Of a stretch of DNA of 17,977 bases, positions 6,440 through 14,066 are shown one piece after another. The notes under the pieces are model-generated. The model saw only the letters and a list, made by a program, of their open reading frames with translations. It had not been told where the DNA came from and searched no databases. Source of the stretch: Alphaproteobacteria bacterium (GTDB taxonomy: Bacteria; Pseudomonadota; Alphaproteobacteria; Rs-D84). The stretch spans positions 1-17,977 of the forward strand of contig JAKSTE010000006.1 in assembly GCA_024402735.1 (NCBI GenBank), given 5' to 3'. Within the stretch, counting starts at the first letter, position 1. Every line of letters starts with the position of its first letter. The translations under genes and the position numbers were made by a program.

Positions 6440-7441
6440 ATGCGTAAAATAAGAGTAGCAATAAATGGTTTTGGTAGAATTGGTCGTTTAATATTACGTG
6501 CTGCAATAGAATCTAATCGCAAAGACATAGAATTCGTTGCTATTAATGATTTAGCTCCAGCAGAACAAAATGCTTACTTATTAGAATATGATTCTGTACA
6601 CGGGAAATTACCTATAAAAGTTCAATTAAAAGATGATTATATCTTGGTTGAAAAACACAAAATTAAGTGTTTATCAGAGAGAGACCCATCTAAGCTACCA
6701 TGGAAAAAAATGAAAATAGATGTTGTAATGGAATGTACTGGTTTATTTACATCCGCAGAAAAAGCAAAAGTACACTTAGATTGCGGTGCGAAAAGAGTTC
6801 TAGTTTCAGCACCTTCTGTAGGGGCAGATAAAACTATAGTTTTTGGCGTGAACAATAACACGCTAACAAAGAAAGATTTAATTATATCTAATGCTTCTTG
6901 TACAACTAATTGTTTAGCACCTGTTTTAAATATTTTAGATAAAAAATTTGGAATAATTAACGGGTGGATGACAACTGTTCATGCTTATACCGGGGATCAA
7001 CAATTATTAGATAAAAATCATAAAGATTTTAGAAGAGCCCGTGCTGCTAATTTATCAATAATTCCAACTAGTACAGGGGCAGCCAAAGCAATAGGTTTAG
7101 TTCTCCCAAAGTTAGACGGAAAATTAGACGGAATAGCTTTAAGAGTCCCAACTCCTGATGTTTCAGTTGTCGAATTGATGTTAAACATGAAAAAAAATAT
7201 AAAGGTTGAACAAGTGAACAAAGCTATGTTTGAAGCTCAATCAAATATTTTAGGTTATACAGACAAACCTTTGGTATCTATAGATTTTACACACGATATG
7301 CACAGTTCTATCTTTGACGCATCACAGACAAAAGTTATTAATGGTAATGTTTTACATGTAACAGCATGGTACGACAACGAATGGGGATTCTCTAATCGTA
7401 TGTGTGATACAGCTGTAAATATAGGAAAATTTATTAACTAA
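6440..7441 (+). CDS. gap: Glyceraldehyde-3-phosphate dehydrogenase (NAD-type)
   Basis: The enzyme oxidises glyceraldehyde-3-phosphate to 1,3-bisphosphoglycerate in glycolysis, with NAD as probable acceptor. The protein is 333 residues, the normal class I length. It begins with the Rossmann motif INGFGRIGR (8-16), has the acidic residue D37 in AIND expected for NAD binding, catalytic C154 in SNASCTTNC, and H181 in TTVHAYTGDQ. The C-terminal WYDNEWGFSNR motif is intact. The start at 6440 has GAGG 5 nt upstream; an ATG at 6404 lies in the promoter. The usual alphaproteobacterial neighbours tkt and pgk are absent, but zapA follows in convergent orientation with an 8-nt overlap of the two 3' ends. 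Confidence 0.98.
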   Translation: MRKIRVAINGFGRIGRLILRAAIESNRKDIEFVAINDLAPAEQNAYLLEYDSVHGKLPIKVQLKDDYILVEKHKIKCLSERDPSKLPWKKMKIDVVMECTGLFTSAEKAKVHLDCGAKRVLVSAPSVGADKTIVFGVNNNTLTKKDLIISNASCTTNCLAPVLNILDKKFGIINGWMTTVHAYTGDQQLLDKNHKDFRRARAANLSIIPTSTGAAKAIGLVLPKLDGKLDGIALRVPTPDVSVVELMLNMKKNIKVEQVNKAMFEAQSNILGYTDKPLVSIDFTHDMHSSIFDASQTKVINGNVLHVTAWYDNEWGFSNRMCDTAVNIGKFIN

Positions 7442-7709
7442 TTTTATGCTTAATTTCGCGTATTCTAGCTAATATTTCGTGTAAATCAGATTCTGAAATA
7501 GAAGTTTGTTGTTTGTTTTGTATTTCATCCATCAAAACAATACACAACGTTGCTAACAGAGCATTTTCTTGTAAAGGTCCTATTTTTTCTAAAATCTGTC
7601 TAGCACGAGCATCAATTAAATGCCCCAATTCTACCAGACGCCCCTCTTGGCCGTCTTCACAGCCCATAGGATAATGTCTATTGACAATAGAAACAGATAC
7701 TACACTCAT
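7434..7709 (-). CDS. zapA: Cell division protein ZapA
   Basis: ZapA binds and bundles FtsZ filaments at the division ring. The 91-residue protein has the family's N-terminal globular part (VSIVNRHYPMGCEDGQEGRLVELG, split here as VSIVNRHYPMGC and EDGQEGRL) and a C-terminal helix suited to coiled-coil tetramer formation (about 45-91). The CEDGQE and DARARQI motifs are the clearest family marks. Its ATG (7709-7707) shares one base with the stop codon of the upstream coiled-coil gene (TAATG), so translation is probably coupled. Its 3' end overlaps gap by 8 nt. A zapA operon next to gap is a known alphaproteobacterial arrangement. Confidence 0.93.
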   Translation of the reverse strand: MSVVSVSIVNRHYPMGCEDGQEGRLVELGHLIDARARQILEKIGPLQENALLATLCIVLMDEIQNKQQTSISESDLHEILARIREIKHKIS

Positions 7710-7915
7710 TATAACTTCTTTAATATTTCAACAGATTTATTAATCAAATCGTTAGCTTGTTTATTCTTTTCTTTTAAATTTTTTACCTGTTTTGTAAGGA
7801 TAGCTACCTCCAAATCCGTCTGTTTACTAGCTGAATTAGCATCAGAACGAACCCCTAGCACTACTTCTTCTAAGTTATCTAACTCTTGAAAAATCTGTTT
7901 TTTTATATCAACCAT
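7709..7915 (-). CDS. Small coiled-coil protein encoded upstream of zapA (DUF4164-like)
   Basis: The 68-residue protein (MVDIKKQIFQELDNLEEVVL...) is almost wholly helical and charged, with leucine and isoleucine spacing of a coiled coil from about residue 8 to the end. A small coiled-coil gene (annotated DUF4164 in many genomes) commonly precedes zapA in alphaproteobacteria, which suggests a role at the division ring, perhaps like ZapB. The family name is inferred from context and structure. Two ATGs are possible, 7924 and 7915. The one at 7915 is preferred since the -10 box overlaps the first and ends 7 nt before the second. Stop and zapA start overlap as TAATG. Confidence 0.75.
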   Translation of the reverse strand: MVDIKKQIFQELDNLEEVVLGVRSDANSASKQTDLEVAILTKQVKNLKEKNKQANDLINKSVEILKKL

Positions 7916-7922
7916 GATAGTC

Positions 7923-7951
7923 ATATTAAAATATTTTTTCTACGCCTTCAA
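7923..7951 (-). promoter_or_regulatory. Promoter of the coiled-coil gene / zapA, leaderless type
   Basis: On the minus strand TTGAAG (7951-7946) and TAATAT (7928-7923) are 17 nt apart. Seven nt follow before the ATG at 7915, and no Shine-Dalgarno is present. The -10 matches only 4 of 6 consensus bases. Confidence 0.45.
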
Positions 7952-7996
7952 CCCCAAAATCTGACATCATTCACTGGTAATGGGTGGGAGATTTGT

Positions 7997-8878
7997 ATGA
8001 AAACTAAAATAATATATATTTCTGGAAGTGAAATTTTTAATATATCCGATATACGTGCCGCTTTTGAAGAAGTTAAAACCACATTAAATTTAGATAAAGA
8101 CACAGTATTATTTGGAGTTCCTGTAGACGCAGACGATGCCGGTTTAGTTAATACACCAGTTAAGCAAGAACAATCACAAAACATACAATCTTTATCAGAC
8201 ACAACCCCAATACAAACAATAGATCCTATAGAGAATGTAATTGAAGAAACAGAATCAAATATTCAAGAATCGGATATCCCTGTCAAAAAACGTTCTCGTC
8301 GTACAAAAATTCAACACAAAGAAGAAATTACAGAACCAGAAGATATAAAAGAGATTTCTGAAGAAGAGAAAGTTGTACCTATATTAACTGTTTTATCAAA
8401 CAACGAACAAACAAGTTCTGACGATACTGTAGTAATATCAGAACAAGAAGAACAATCTATTCCAGAAGAAACTTTATCTATAGAAGAAGAAAAATTGGAT
8501 ATCGAAGAACCAACCGATGAAGAACTAGAATCAAATTTAGAATCTTTATTAGATAAAATGCCCCCTCTACAAGAAGATAAAGAAGAAATTGTTTCTGACA
8601 TAGAACCATCAATAAATACATCTACAGAACACGATGAAGTTGATATAACTTTAGAACAATTAGCAAACGAATTTGCAGAAAATCAAGATAAAATAAAAAC
8701 GAATAATAAAACTTCTGTAAAAACTAAAATTAGTAAATTAAAAAACATTCTTCCTTTTAGGCAAACAAAACATAAAGATACTGAAGATGGTGATCTATTC
8801 GGTTGGGCTGGAGTCGCTGCTAACGATGAAGAATTTTCTGTACCCGGTTTCTTTACAAGTATGACTGCAAAAAAATAA
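7997..8878 (+). CDS. Hypothetical acidic protein with disordered centre
   Basis: I do not recognise this 293-residue protein. It has a short ordered N-terminal segment (1-50: MKTKIIYISGSEIFNISDI, then DTVLFGVPVDADDAG). A long, very acidic, Glu/Ser/Thr-rich low-complexity centre follows (about 60-235), with one basic patch KKRSRRTK (97-104), and then a C-terminal segment (248-293) with ILPFRQ, DLFGWAGVAANDEEF and SVPGFFTSM that looks like a binding motif. No signal peptide or membrane segment is seen, so it is probably cytoplasmic. The start at 7997 has GGGAG six nt upstream. It is the first of three closely spaced plus-strand genes (3 nt to the next) whose products are membrane proteins. It may be an adaptor for that module; this is inference. 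Confidence 0.8.
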   Translation: MKTKIIYISGSEIFNISDIRAAFEEVKTTLNLDKDTVLFGVPVDADDAGLVNTPVKQEQSQNIQSLSDTTPIQTIDPIENVIEETESNIQESDIPVKKRSRRTKIQHKEEITEPEDIKEISEEEKVVPILTVLSNNEQTSSDDTVVISEQEEQSIPEETLSIEEEKLDIEEPTDEELESNLESLLDKMPPLQEDKEEIVSDIEPSINTSTEHDEVDITLEQLANEFAENQDKIKTNNKTSVKTKISKLKNILPFRQTKHKDTEDGDLFGWAGVAANDEEFSVPGFFTSMTAKK

Positions 8879-8881
8879 AAT

Positions 8882-9847
8882 ATGGATAATATAGCTAATA
8901 TATTTTCAATATTACAAAAATCAGGTATAACTCCTACTAGATATGATGATAATTTTCTCTATATTCTAGATCCTTCATGTGTACATAATTTTTTAACTAA
9001 TCCTATATGGAATAACATGAGTATATTAGATATAGGATGGACTATTATAGTTTGTTTTACTGGAATAATTATATTTGGTTGGGCTATTGCTTTTATTAGG
9101 GGTGTACAAAACAATATTTTTTCCAATTTAAAAAATTTAGCGTTGATACTGACTATCATTAGCGCACTATATCCTATTGTTAATGTAATATACGGAGCAA
9201 AATTAAATGATAATATATGCAAGGAAATACCTATTTCTAGAGACAACATACAAACATTACTAGAAAAAGCCTATCCTTCTTTAGATATAATTGATGCAGT
9301 GACAATTATAGAAGATTCTGGTCCAATATTTTCTGATACAGGTACAGCCTCTTCTTATGTGAACAGAATTCAACAAACACAGAATCAAAATTATTCACAA
9401 AACAGCCGAATAAATTCTTCTAAAAATGTTATATATACTAATTCTGAAGGGGTACGTATAAAACATACCGGAGGAAGTTTAGCTTGGAGGAATAATAATC
9501 CTGGTAATATCATTATGGGTGATTTTGCTAAACAATACGGTGCCGTGCAAAGCAATGGTAGATTTGCCGTCTTTCCTGATGCACAAGCAGGTAAACGAGC
9601 AGTAAAAGCATTGTTAAATTCTAATTCATACAGAAATTTAACTATATCAGAAGCTATTCATCGTTGGTGTCCTTGGGGAGACGGTAATAACAACCCAGAT
9701 TCTTACGTTAAACGTGTACGTAATTTAACAAATTTAAATCCTAGCCAAGCAATAAATACACTAACAACATCTGAATTAGATGCCGTAGCAAACGCTATAC
9801 AAACTGTAGAAGGATGGATTGTTGGTACAGAAGAAGTTTTATCTTAA
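8882..9847 (+). CDS. Two-TM protein with C-terminal RNNNPGN domain (putative peptidoglycan hydrolase / 'structural protein P5'-like)
   Basis: The 321-residue protein joins two parts. The N-terminal third has two membrane segments (about 49-73 and 82-104), arranged like small type IV secretion membrane subunits but without a recognisable family. A polar, Gln/Asn/Ser-rich linker (about 150-195) leads to a C-terminal domain (about 196-318) with AWRNNNPGNI (201-210), FAVFPDAQAGKRAVKALL (228-245), IHRWCPWGDGNNNPDSYVKRV (split here: IHRWCPWG, then DSYVKRV) and TVEGW (308-312). This pattern occurs in phage- and plasmid-associated proteins often annotated 'structural protein P5' and thought to act on peptidoglycan. 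Catalysis is not shown. It starts 3 nt after the upstream stop without a Shine-Dalgarno, so translation is likely coupled. Confidence 0.78.
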   Translation: MDNIANIFSILQKSGITPTRYDDNFLYILDPSCVHNFLTNPIWNNMSILDIGWTIIVCFTGIIIFGWAIAFIRGVQNNIFSNLKNLALILTIISALYPIVNVIYGAKLNDNICKEIPISRDNIQTLLEKAYPSLDIIDAVTIIEDSGPIFSDTGTASSYVNRIQQTQNQNYSQNSRINSSKNVIYTNSEGVRIKHTGGSLAWRNNNPGNIIMGDFAKQYGAVQSNGRFAVFPDAQAGKRAVKALLNSNSYRNLTISEAIHRWCPWGDGNNNPDSYVKRVRNLTNLNPSQAINTLTTSELDAVANAIQTVEGWIVGTEEVLS

Positions 9848-9863
9848 TACATGGTGTAAAAAA

Positions 9864-10487
9864 ATGAATACAAATAGAAAATCTATAATTACATTTATAA
9901 TATGTGGAATAATATTAATGTGTTCCTTTGTGTTATTTGTTTTTACTAATAACCATAAAAAAGATACGTCACAAGAATACACAACACCATTTATAACATC
10001 TATAAACAATAAAAACACATTATATAATCAAAATAATTATTATAAATTCAATGATGGATTACCAAATTCTGACACAACTGTAACATACCCTTTAGACGAA
10101 TATAAAATGGGAATATCTGAAAAATCTATTTTTGAAATAGATATAAACAAAGATACAAAAATAGATAGAATAACAAGAGAGTTTCACGAAACAGGAAACG
10201 CACATTCTTATTATACATATAAAATAGAATTAAATAACGGTGGTAGATTCACAGATATTACACCTGAAGATTTCCAGACTATTAACGGGGATACATGTGA
10301 TTTAAAATTAATAAGATTCTCTTTCGTGCCAAAATTTACGGCTACTATTATTTACAGAGATCTCGGGAACACCTGGGAAGAACCAACAGAAGCATATAAA
10401 CAATCGTTCTATCTCTCTAAAGATAAACTTGTAACTTCAGAAAAAACTATCTTGAAACCAGTTTGTGATGTTAAAGAACTCTTTTAG
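9864..10487 (+). CDS. Hypothetical single-pass membrane protein with DxNxDxxxD loop
   Basis: I do not recognise this 207-residue protein. A single hydrophobic helix (about 8-28) without a signal cleavage site suggests an N-terminal inner-membrane anchor with the rest in the periplasm. An Asn/Tyr/Thr-rich linker (35-75) follows, then a compact domain. D93-I-N95-K-D97-T-K-I-D101 has the spacing of a calcium-binding loop of the EF-hand/dockerin kind, next to the strand-like IDRITREF and IELNNGGRFTDIT. C145 and C201 may pair. It starts 16 nt after the RNNNPGN gene and completes the three-gene cluster. Its stop codon overlaps the convergent map stop (10484-10487). No intrinsic terminator is visible there. 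Confidence 0.78.
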   Translation: MNTNRKSIITFIICGIILMCSFVLFVFTNNHKKDTSQEYTTPFITSINNKNTLYNQNNYYKFNDGLPNSDTTVTYPLDEYKMGISEKSIFEIDINKDTKIDRITREFHETGNAHSYYTYKIELNNGGRFTDITPEDFQTINGDTCDLKLIRFSFVPKFTATIIYRDLGNTWEEPTEAYKQSFYLSKDKLVTSEKTILKPVCDVKELF

Positions 10488-11254
10488 CAAGAAGAATTCA
10501 TTTTTTCTGTAAAAATAATAACACCATCTTCTGTGATTCCTAAAGTATGTTCCCATTGTGCTGACAAGCCACCATCTACCGTTCTTGCCGTCCAACCATC
10601 TGCATCTATTACACAATCAGGTTTCCCTGTATTTATCATAGGTTCTATTGTGAACACCAACCCTGGTACCATTTTTACATTATCCCACATCTTATCATAA
10701 AAATGAAATATCTCAGGTTCATCATGCATAACTTTACCTATACCATGTCCAACAAAATCATGTGAAATAGAAAAACCATGAGGTTTTACAACAGCTTCTA
10801 TTGTCTTACCTATTTCTGACAAAGGAACACCTGGAGCACATATAGAAATTGCTGCATTCAATGCATCTTGACATGTTTGTACCAATTCTCTTGCTTTATT
10901 AGACACATTACCTATCATAAACATACGTGATGCATCTCCATGGAACCCATGGTATTCAGCTGTTAAATCTACATTAACAATATCCCCATCTTTCAAAATC
11001 ACTTCATCACTAGGAATACCATGTACAATAACATCGTTAACAGAAGTACATATACTCTTCGGATACCCCATATATCCTAAATCTGATGATCTTGCCCCAT
11101 TATCCTTCAAAAATTGTGCAACTAATCTGTCTATTTCTCCCGTAGATACACCAGCTACAACGTGAGGAGAAATAAAATCAAAACACCTTGCAACTAAATC
11201 TCCAGAAACACGTAATCTTTTAAAATCTTTTGGAGCGTACACCGAAGATAACAT
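10484..11254 (-). CDS. map: Type I methionine aminopeptidase
   Basis: MetAP removes the initiator methionine from nascent proteins. The 256-residue protein is a type Ia enzyme without extension. All five metal ligands are present: D96 (VNVDLT), D107 (HGDASR), H170 (VGHGIG), E204 (TIEP) and E235 (WEHT), plus the substrate-contacting H78 in VHGIP. The ATG at 11254 is preceded by a strong GGAGG (11266-11262) at 7 nt, inside the end of holA, whose stop is one base upstream. It is the last gene of an lptE-holA-map unit. Its 3' end overlaps the plus-strand cluster by four bases. Confidence 0.97.
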   Translation of the reverse strand: MLSSVYAPKDFKRLRVSGDLVARCFDFISPHVVAGVSTGEIDRLVAQFLKDNGARSSDLGYMGYPKSICTSVNDVIVHGIPSDEVILKDGDIVNVDLTAEYHGFHGDASRMFMIGNVSNKARELVQTCQDALNAAISICAPGVPLSEIGKTIEAVVKPHGFSISHDFVGHGIGKVMHDEPEIFHFYDKMWDNVKMVPGLVFTIEPMINTGKPDCVIDADGWTARTVDGGLSAQWEHTLGITEDGVIIFTEKMNSSC

Positions 11255-11255
11255 T

Positions 11256-12245
11256 TTATTTCCTCCGTTTTATAGAAAGTTTATAAGCATGCAAAACCAG
11301 CTTCAAAGAAAAATCACGTATTAAAATTTCTGGTGACATGCCTTTTGTTCTGATTTGTTTCTCTAATTCACTTAGTCTTGATAATACATTTGTTATTTCT
11401 TGTTCTGACCATATCTTAATAGCTAAACAAAATCTATCTTTAACGGTCCAGAAAAGTTTTGGTAATTGTCCATCAACAACAGCTACTAGTAATTTTTTAA
11501 AATGTCCATCTAACATACGTATCAACATTGTAGCATCTGCGCCAGAATACAATAAACGATCTAAACTAACCATTGTTTTTTCTATATGTCCAGCAGACAA
11601 AGAATACATATAATCATCAGCACTAGAAGCAGATGTATCAGGCAAACATTTTTCAACATCTGATAAATCTACAACATGTTTATCAGAAACGTATATCGCT
11701 ATTTTTTTTAAAAAACTTCTTGTAACTCCACGATCTTCTCCAAAATGAGACAACATATAATCCATAGCATCAGGTGTTACTTGTTTGATTCCAGAAGCAG
11801 CCGATAATTCCTGTCGTATCAAAGACTCAAGCATCTTAGCGTTATCTGTATAACATGCTAAAGCAGCAATATTCTCACTTTTTTCAAACAAATTTCTTAA
11901 AGAACCACCTGCCCTTAACTCACCAGCAGTAACAATAACTGTGGAACACAAGGATTCAGAGTTTACCAAATCAGAAATTATGTTAGCTTCAGCATCACCC
12001 GCTAAAGAAATGATTACTACTTTTTTTCCACCAAACATGGATTGAGAAAAACTCTCAGCAAAAACAGCATCTTGCTTATCTTTTAGCTCTTTAGCGTCTA
12101 TTGCGAATAAATTGTCTTTTTCTACTTCTAGTTTTTCTATGGTCTTTTCGCAATATTCATCTACTAACCCTGCATCAGAACCATAAAGCAAAATAGCCTT
12201 AATTTTTAAAATACCTGTATTAAAATCGTTTTCTTTCCAGATCAT
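11256..12245 (-). CDS. holA: DNA polymerase III delta subunit HolA
   Basis: The delta subunit opens the sliding clamp in the clamp-loader complex. The 329-residue protein matches the usual length. Family features include AILLYGSDAGLVDEYCEK (17-34), the FGGKKVVII segment that starts the next strand of the degenerate AAA+ fold, TAGELRAGGSLRNLFEK (105-122, shown in part), GEDRGVTRSFLKK, and the C-terminal collar with HFKKLL and TKGMSPE. As expected for delta, no intact Walker A motif is present. It lies 16 nt after lptE, an order also common elsewhere in proteobacteria (lptE-holA), and one nt before map. Assignment rests on overall pattern and context. Confidence 0.92.
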   Translation of the reverse strand: MIWKENDFNTGILKIKAILLYGSDAGLVDEYCEKTIEKLEVEKDNLFAIDAKELKDKQDAVFAESFSQSMFGGKKVVIISLAGDAEANIISDLVNSESLCSTVIVTAGELRAGGSLRNLFEKSENIAALACYTDNAKMLESLIRQELSAASGIKQVTPDAMDYMLSHFGEDRGVTRSFLKKIAIYVSDKHVVDLSDVEKCLPDTSASSADDYMYSLSAGHIEKTMVSLDRLLYSGADATMLIRMLDGHFKKLLVAVVDGQLPKLFWTVKDRFCLAIKIWSEQEITNVLSRLSELEKQIRTKGMSPEILIRDFSLKLVLHAYKLSIKRRK

Positions 12246-12261
12246 TTCTTACTACAAATAA

Positions 12262-12723
12262 TTAATTATCACTATTTCTCTGTATCGACACAAGCACGCG
12301 CATACTAATTTTATCTGCTAACGATTGTATGGTATTTGATATAGCATTATTATACGAAGCATCAGAGGCAACTAAATATTTCACAAAAGTATAGCTCTCC
12401 GAAGCGCTTTCTTTACCTGATACAAGTACTTTATCTCCATCTTTTAAAGTATATGATGCATTCATTTTTATTTCCTGCCATGTAGCACTACCTGTATCAT
12501 CTAAAGCTTTATACGTTTTTTGTGGTTGCTGTAAAACAACTTGTAACGTATATTTCGATGCCTCATTATTTGAACTACCAAATTTAGCATTTAATGAATT
12601 ACGCAAATCTATACCAGATGTACCACTAATAGGTGCTACATAAATGGATTGAACAGTATCAGTACTGTACATTGGCTGAAAACCACAAGCTGCTAACATT
12701 AAAAAAAGTAATATTTTTTTCAT
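12262..12723 (-). CDS. lptE: LPS-assembly lipoprotein LptE
   Basis: LptE plugs the LptD barrel in the outer membrane and helps place LPS on the cell surface. The 153-residue protein has a very short lipoprotein signal (MKKILLFLMLAAC, C13) followed at once by GFQPMY, the typical C-G-F-x-P-[LM]-Y hallmark of LptE. The mature domain (VQSIYVAPISG, then LRNSLNAKFG and YTLQVVLQQPQKTY) has the alternating strand-helix pattern of the family, and its size fits. The start at 12723 has AGGA at 8 nt; a 19-codon upstream extension crosses the promoter and is rejected. It is the first gene of the lptE-holA-map unit. Together with lpxI it shows that the organism makes and exports LPS. Confidence 0.92.
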   Translation of the reverse strand: MKKILLFLMLAACGFQPMYSTDTVQSIYVAPISGTSGIDLRNSLNAKFGSSNNEASKYTLQVVLQQPQKTYKALDDTGSATWQEIKMNASYTLKDGDKVLVSGKESASESYTFVKYLVASDASYNNAISNTIQSLADKISMRVLVSIQRNSDN

Positions 12724-12736
12724 AATTGTTTTCCTA

Positions 12737-12765
12737 TTGAACTTTATATTTATATTAGCTAGACT
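12737..12765 (+). promoter_or_regulatory. Promoter of the cysteine-rich protein gene
   Basis: TTGAAC (12737-12742) and TAGACT (12760-12765) are 17 nt apart. The gene starts at 12790 after a GAGAG-like ribosome site. It lies entirely within the 66-nt gap that also holds the lptE promoter, so the two promoters overlap. The -10 is weak. Confidence 0.4.
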
Positions 12766-12780
12766 TTTGTTAAAGAGCAA
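12752..12780 (-). promoter_or_regulatory. lptE operon promoter
   Basis: On the minus strand TTGCTC (12780-12775) and TAATAT (12757-12752) are 17 nt apart, leaving a leader of about 22 nt with the AGGA ribosome site before the ATG at 12723. Confidence 0.45.
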
Positions 12781-12789
12781 GAGAGAATA

Positions 12790-14037
12790 ATGAATATTTT
12801 TTTAATGCTGTTGGCCCTTTTTTTTATGGCTGGATACTATATCATTTCCAGTCCAAGCCAACGTATTATGAACCAAGAAACAGAATACGCTGTTAAAAAA
12901 GCAGATTTAAGATCCATTGCAGAATGTGTGGTATCAGCACAAAACACTGTTATGTACGGTGATGAATTTACAGATAAATGTGCAGAAAAATATTCTGTTA
13001 CCAGTCAATATATTTGTATGAATTCAAAATTATCCATTGTTGATTGCGATTCAAAAGGGGGAAAAGCACCAGATTTTAATTTTATAATAACAACCAGTTA
13101 TGCTTTACCACAAAACCAATATAACAATATGTTAGAAATTTTAGAACAATATTATCCTGATGCAGGAACATTAGGAATAATGCAAAATAATGAACTTTTA
13201 ACAGCTGGTTCTGTAACAAAAAGAGCTATCCCTGCAGCAATAATAAAAACGGGAGAAATAACAGATGGGCAATTAATATATATCATGCAATATACTATTC
13301 CAGAAGAACCTATAAATTATGAAACTTACGATGAAACAAACGATATACTATGTCCCGCAGGTACACTTAAAACATACAGATTTGGTAGATGGCAATGCAT
13401 AGGATATAACTATAAAACATCTTGTCCTGGTGATACTATTTGGAATTCTGACACAATGGAATGTGTTGCTGATGAATCAAAAAAACCTTTGTGCGCTACT
13501 AACCAGTCAGCCGTTCTTGTCGATGATGTATGGGAATGTGTTGATCCTTTTGAAGACAAAACATGTCCTACAGGTATGACAGCTCGTCTTAATTATAATG
13601 AATTACAATGGGAATGTGTTGAAGATCCGACAATAAAAAAAATTGTAAAAAAATGTGATTTAAGCAAAATAAAAACTGTCTCAAATATAAAAAATTCTGG
13701 GGCAACTATACGTGTAGCATCAAACTCTTGTACAGATTGTGAAAAATTAGTTGTTAACGAAGATACATGTGAATCTTATTGTGTACCAGACCCGACTAAA
13801 TTATCTGATCCAAAATGCTATAATAGCGATGTATCAGCATGTTCTGGATCTTCTATGGCCATATATTTTGGTTTTAATCCAAACACAAATATAAACACAA
13901 TTCCTGAGTTAAATGGTCAAGCAATACCAATAGATACAAAACATAATCAAAATCGTAAATTTAATTGTCTGTATTGTGTAGATAGTATTATCGATACCGA
14001 AAATTCTGTTTTTCCATATACAGCTATATGTAAATAA
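12790..14037 (+). CDS. Membrane-anchored cysteine-rich protein with four ~24-residue repeats
   Basis: I do not recognise this 415-residue protein. One hydrophobic helix (about 2-19) with no clear signal-peptidase site is followed by a polar helix and an N-terminal domain (20-180), a layout reminiscent of pilin-like proteins. No prepilin cleavage motif is visible. Residues 188-276 contain four tandem repeats that open at C188, C212, C235 and C259 and close at C203, C225, C250 and C276, of the form C-P-x-G...W-x-C (first copy CPAGTLKTYRFGRWQC). Altogether there are 22 cysteines, an even number, which suggests many disulfides outside the cytoplasm. The C-terminal part (289-415) has further C-x2-C pairs (314/317, 393/396). 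It is divergent from lptE and ends in a bidirectional terminator. An adhesin or surface-appendage part is possible but unproven. Confidence 0.8.
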   Translation: MNIFLMLLALFFMAGYYIISSPSQRIMNQETEYAVKKADLRSIAECVVSAQNTVMYGDEFTDKCAEKYSVTSQYICMNSKLSIVDCDSKGGKAPDFNFIITTSYALPQNQYNNMLEILEQYYPDAGTLGIMQNNELLTAGSVTKRAIPAAIIKTGEITDGQLIYIMQYTIPEEPINYETYDETNDILCPAGTLKTYRFGRWQCIGYNYKTSCPGDTIWNSDTMECVADESKKPLCATNQSAVLVDDVWECVDPFEDKTCPTGMTARLNYNELQWECVEDPTIKKIVKKCDLSKIKTVSNIKNSGATIRVASNSCTDCEKLVVNEDTCESYCVPDPTKLSDPKCYNSDVSACSGSSMAIYFGFNPNTNINTIPELNGQAIPIDTKHNQNRKFNCLYCVDSIIDTENSVFPYTAICK

Positions 14038-14062
14038 AAAATCCGATAAAATCGGATTTTTT
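14036..14062. terminator. Bidirectional intrinsic terminator between the cysteine-rich and the 1049-residue protein genes
   Basis: A 12-bp stem (14036-14047 with 14051-14062), GC core TCCGAT/ATCGGA, three-A loop, and A6/T6 tracts at the two ends give a U run in both directions. It overlaps the plus-strand stop (14035-14037) and ends 4 nt before the minus-strand stop (14069-14067). Confidence 0.92.
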
Positions 14063-14066
14063 ATTA

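Noticed and set aside
6325..6528. 68-codon N-terminal extension of miaA
   Set aside because: It would cross both divergent promoters and run antisense to the start of gap. MiaA proteins begin just before the P-loop, as with the ATG at 6324.
12790..12850. Type IV prepilin start in the cysteine-rich protein
   Set aside because: The hydrophobic helix starts at residue 2, with no Gly before it and no Glu at +5, so a prepilin peptidase site is not supported.
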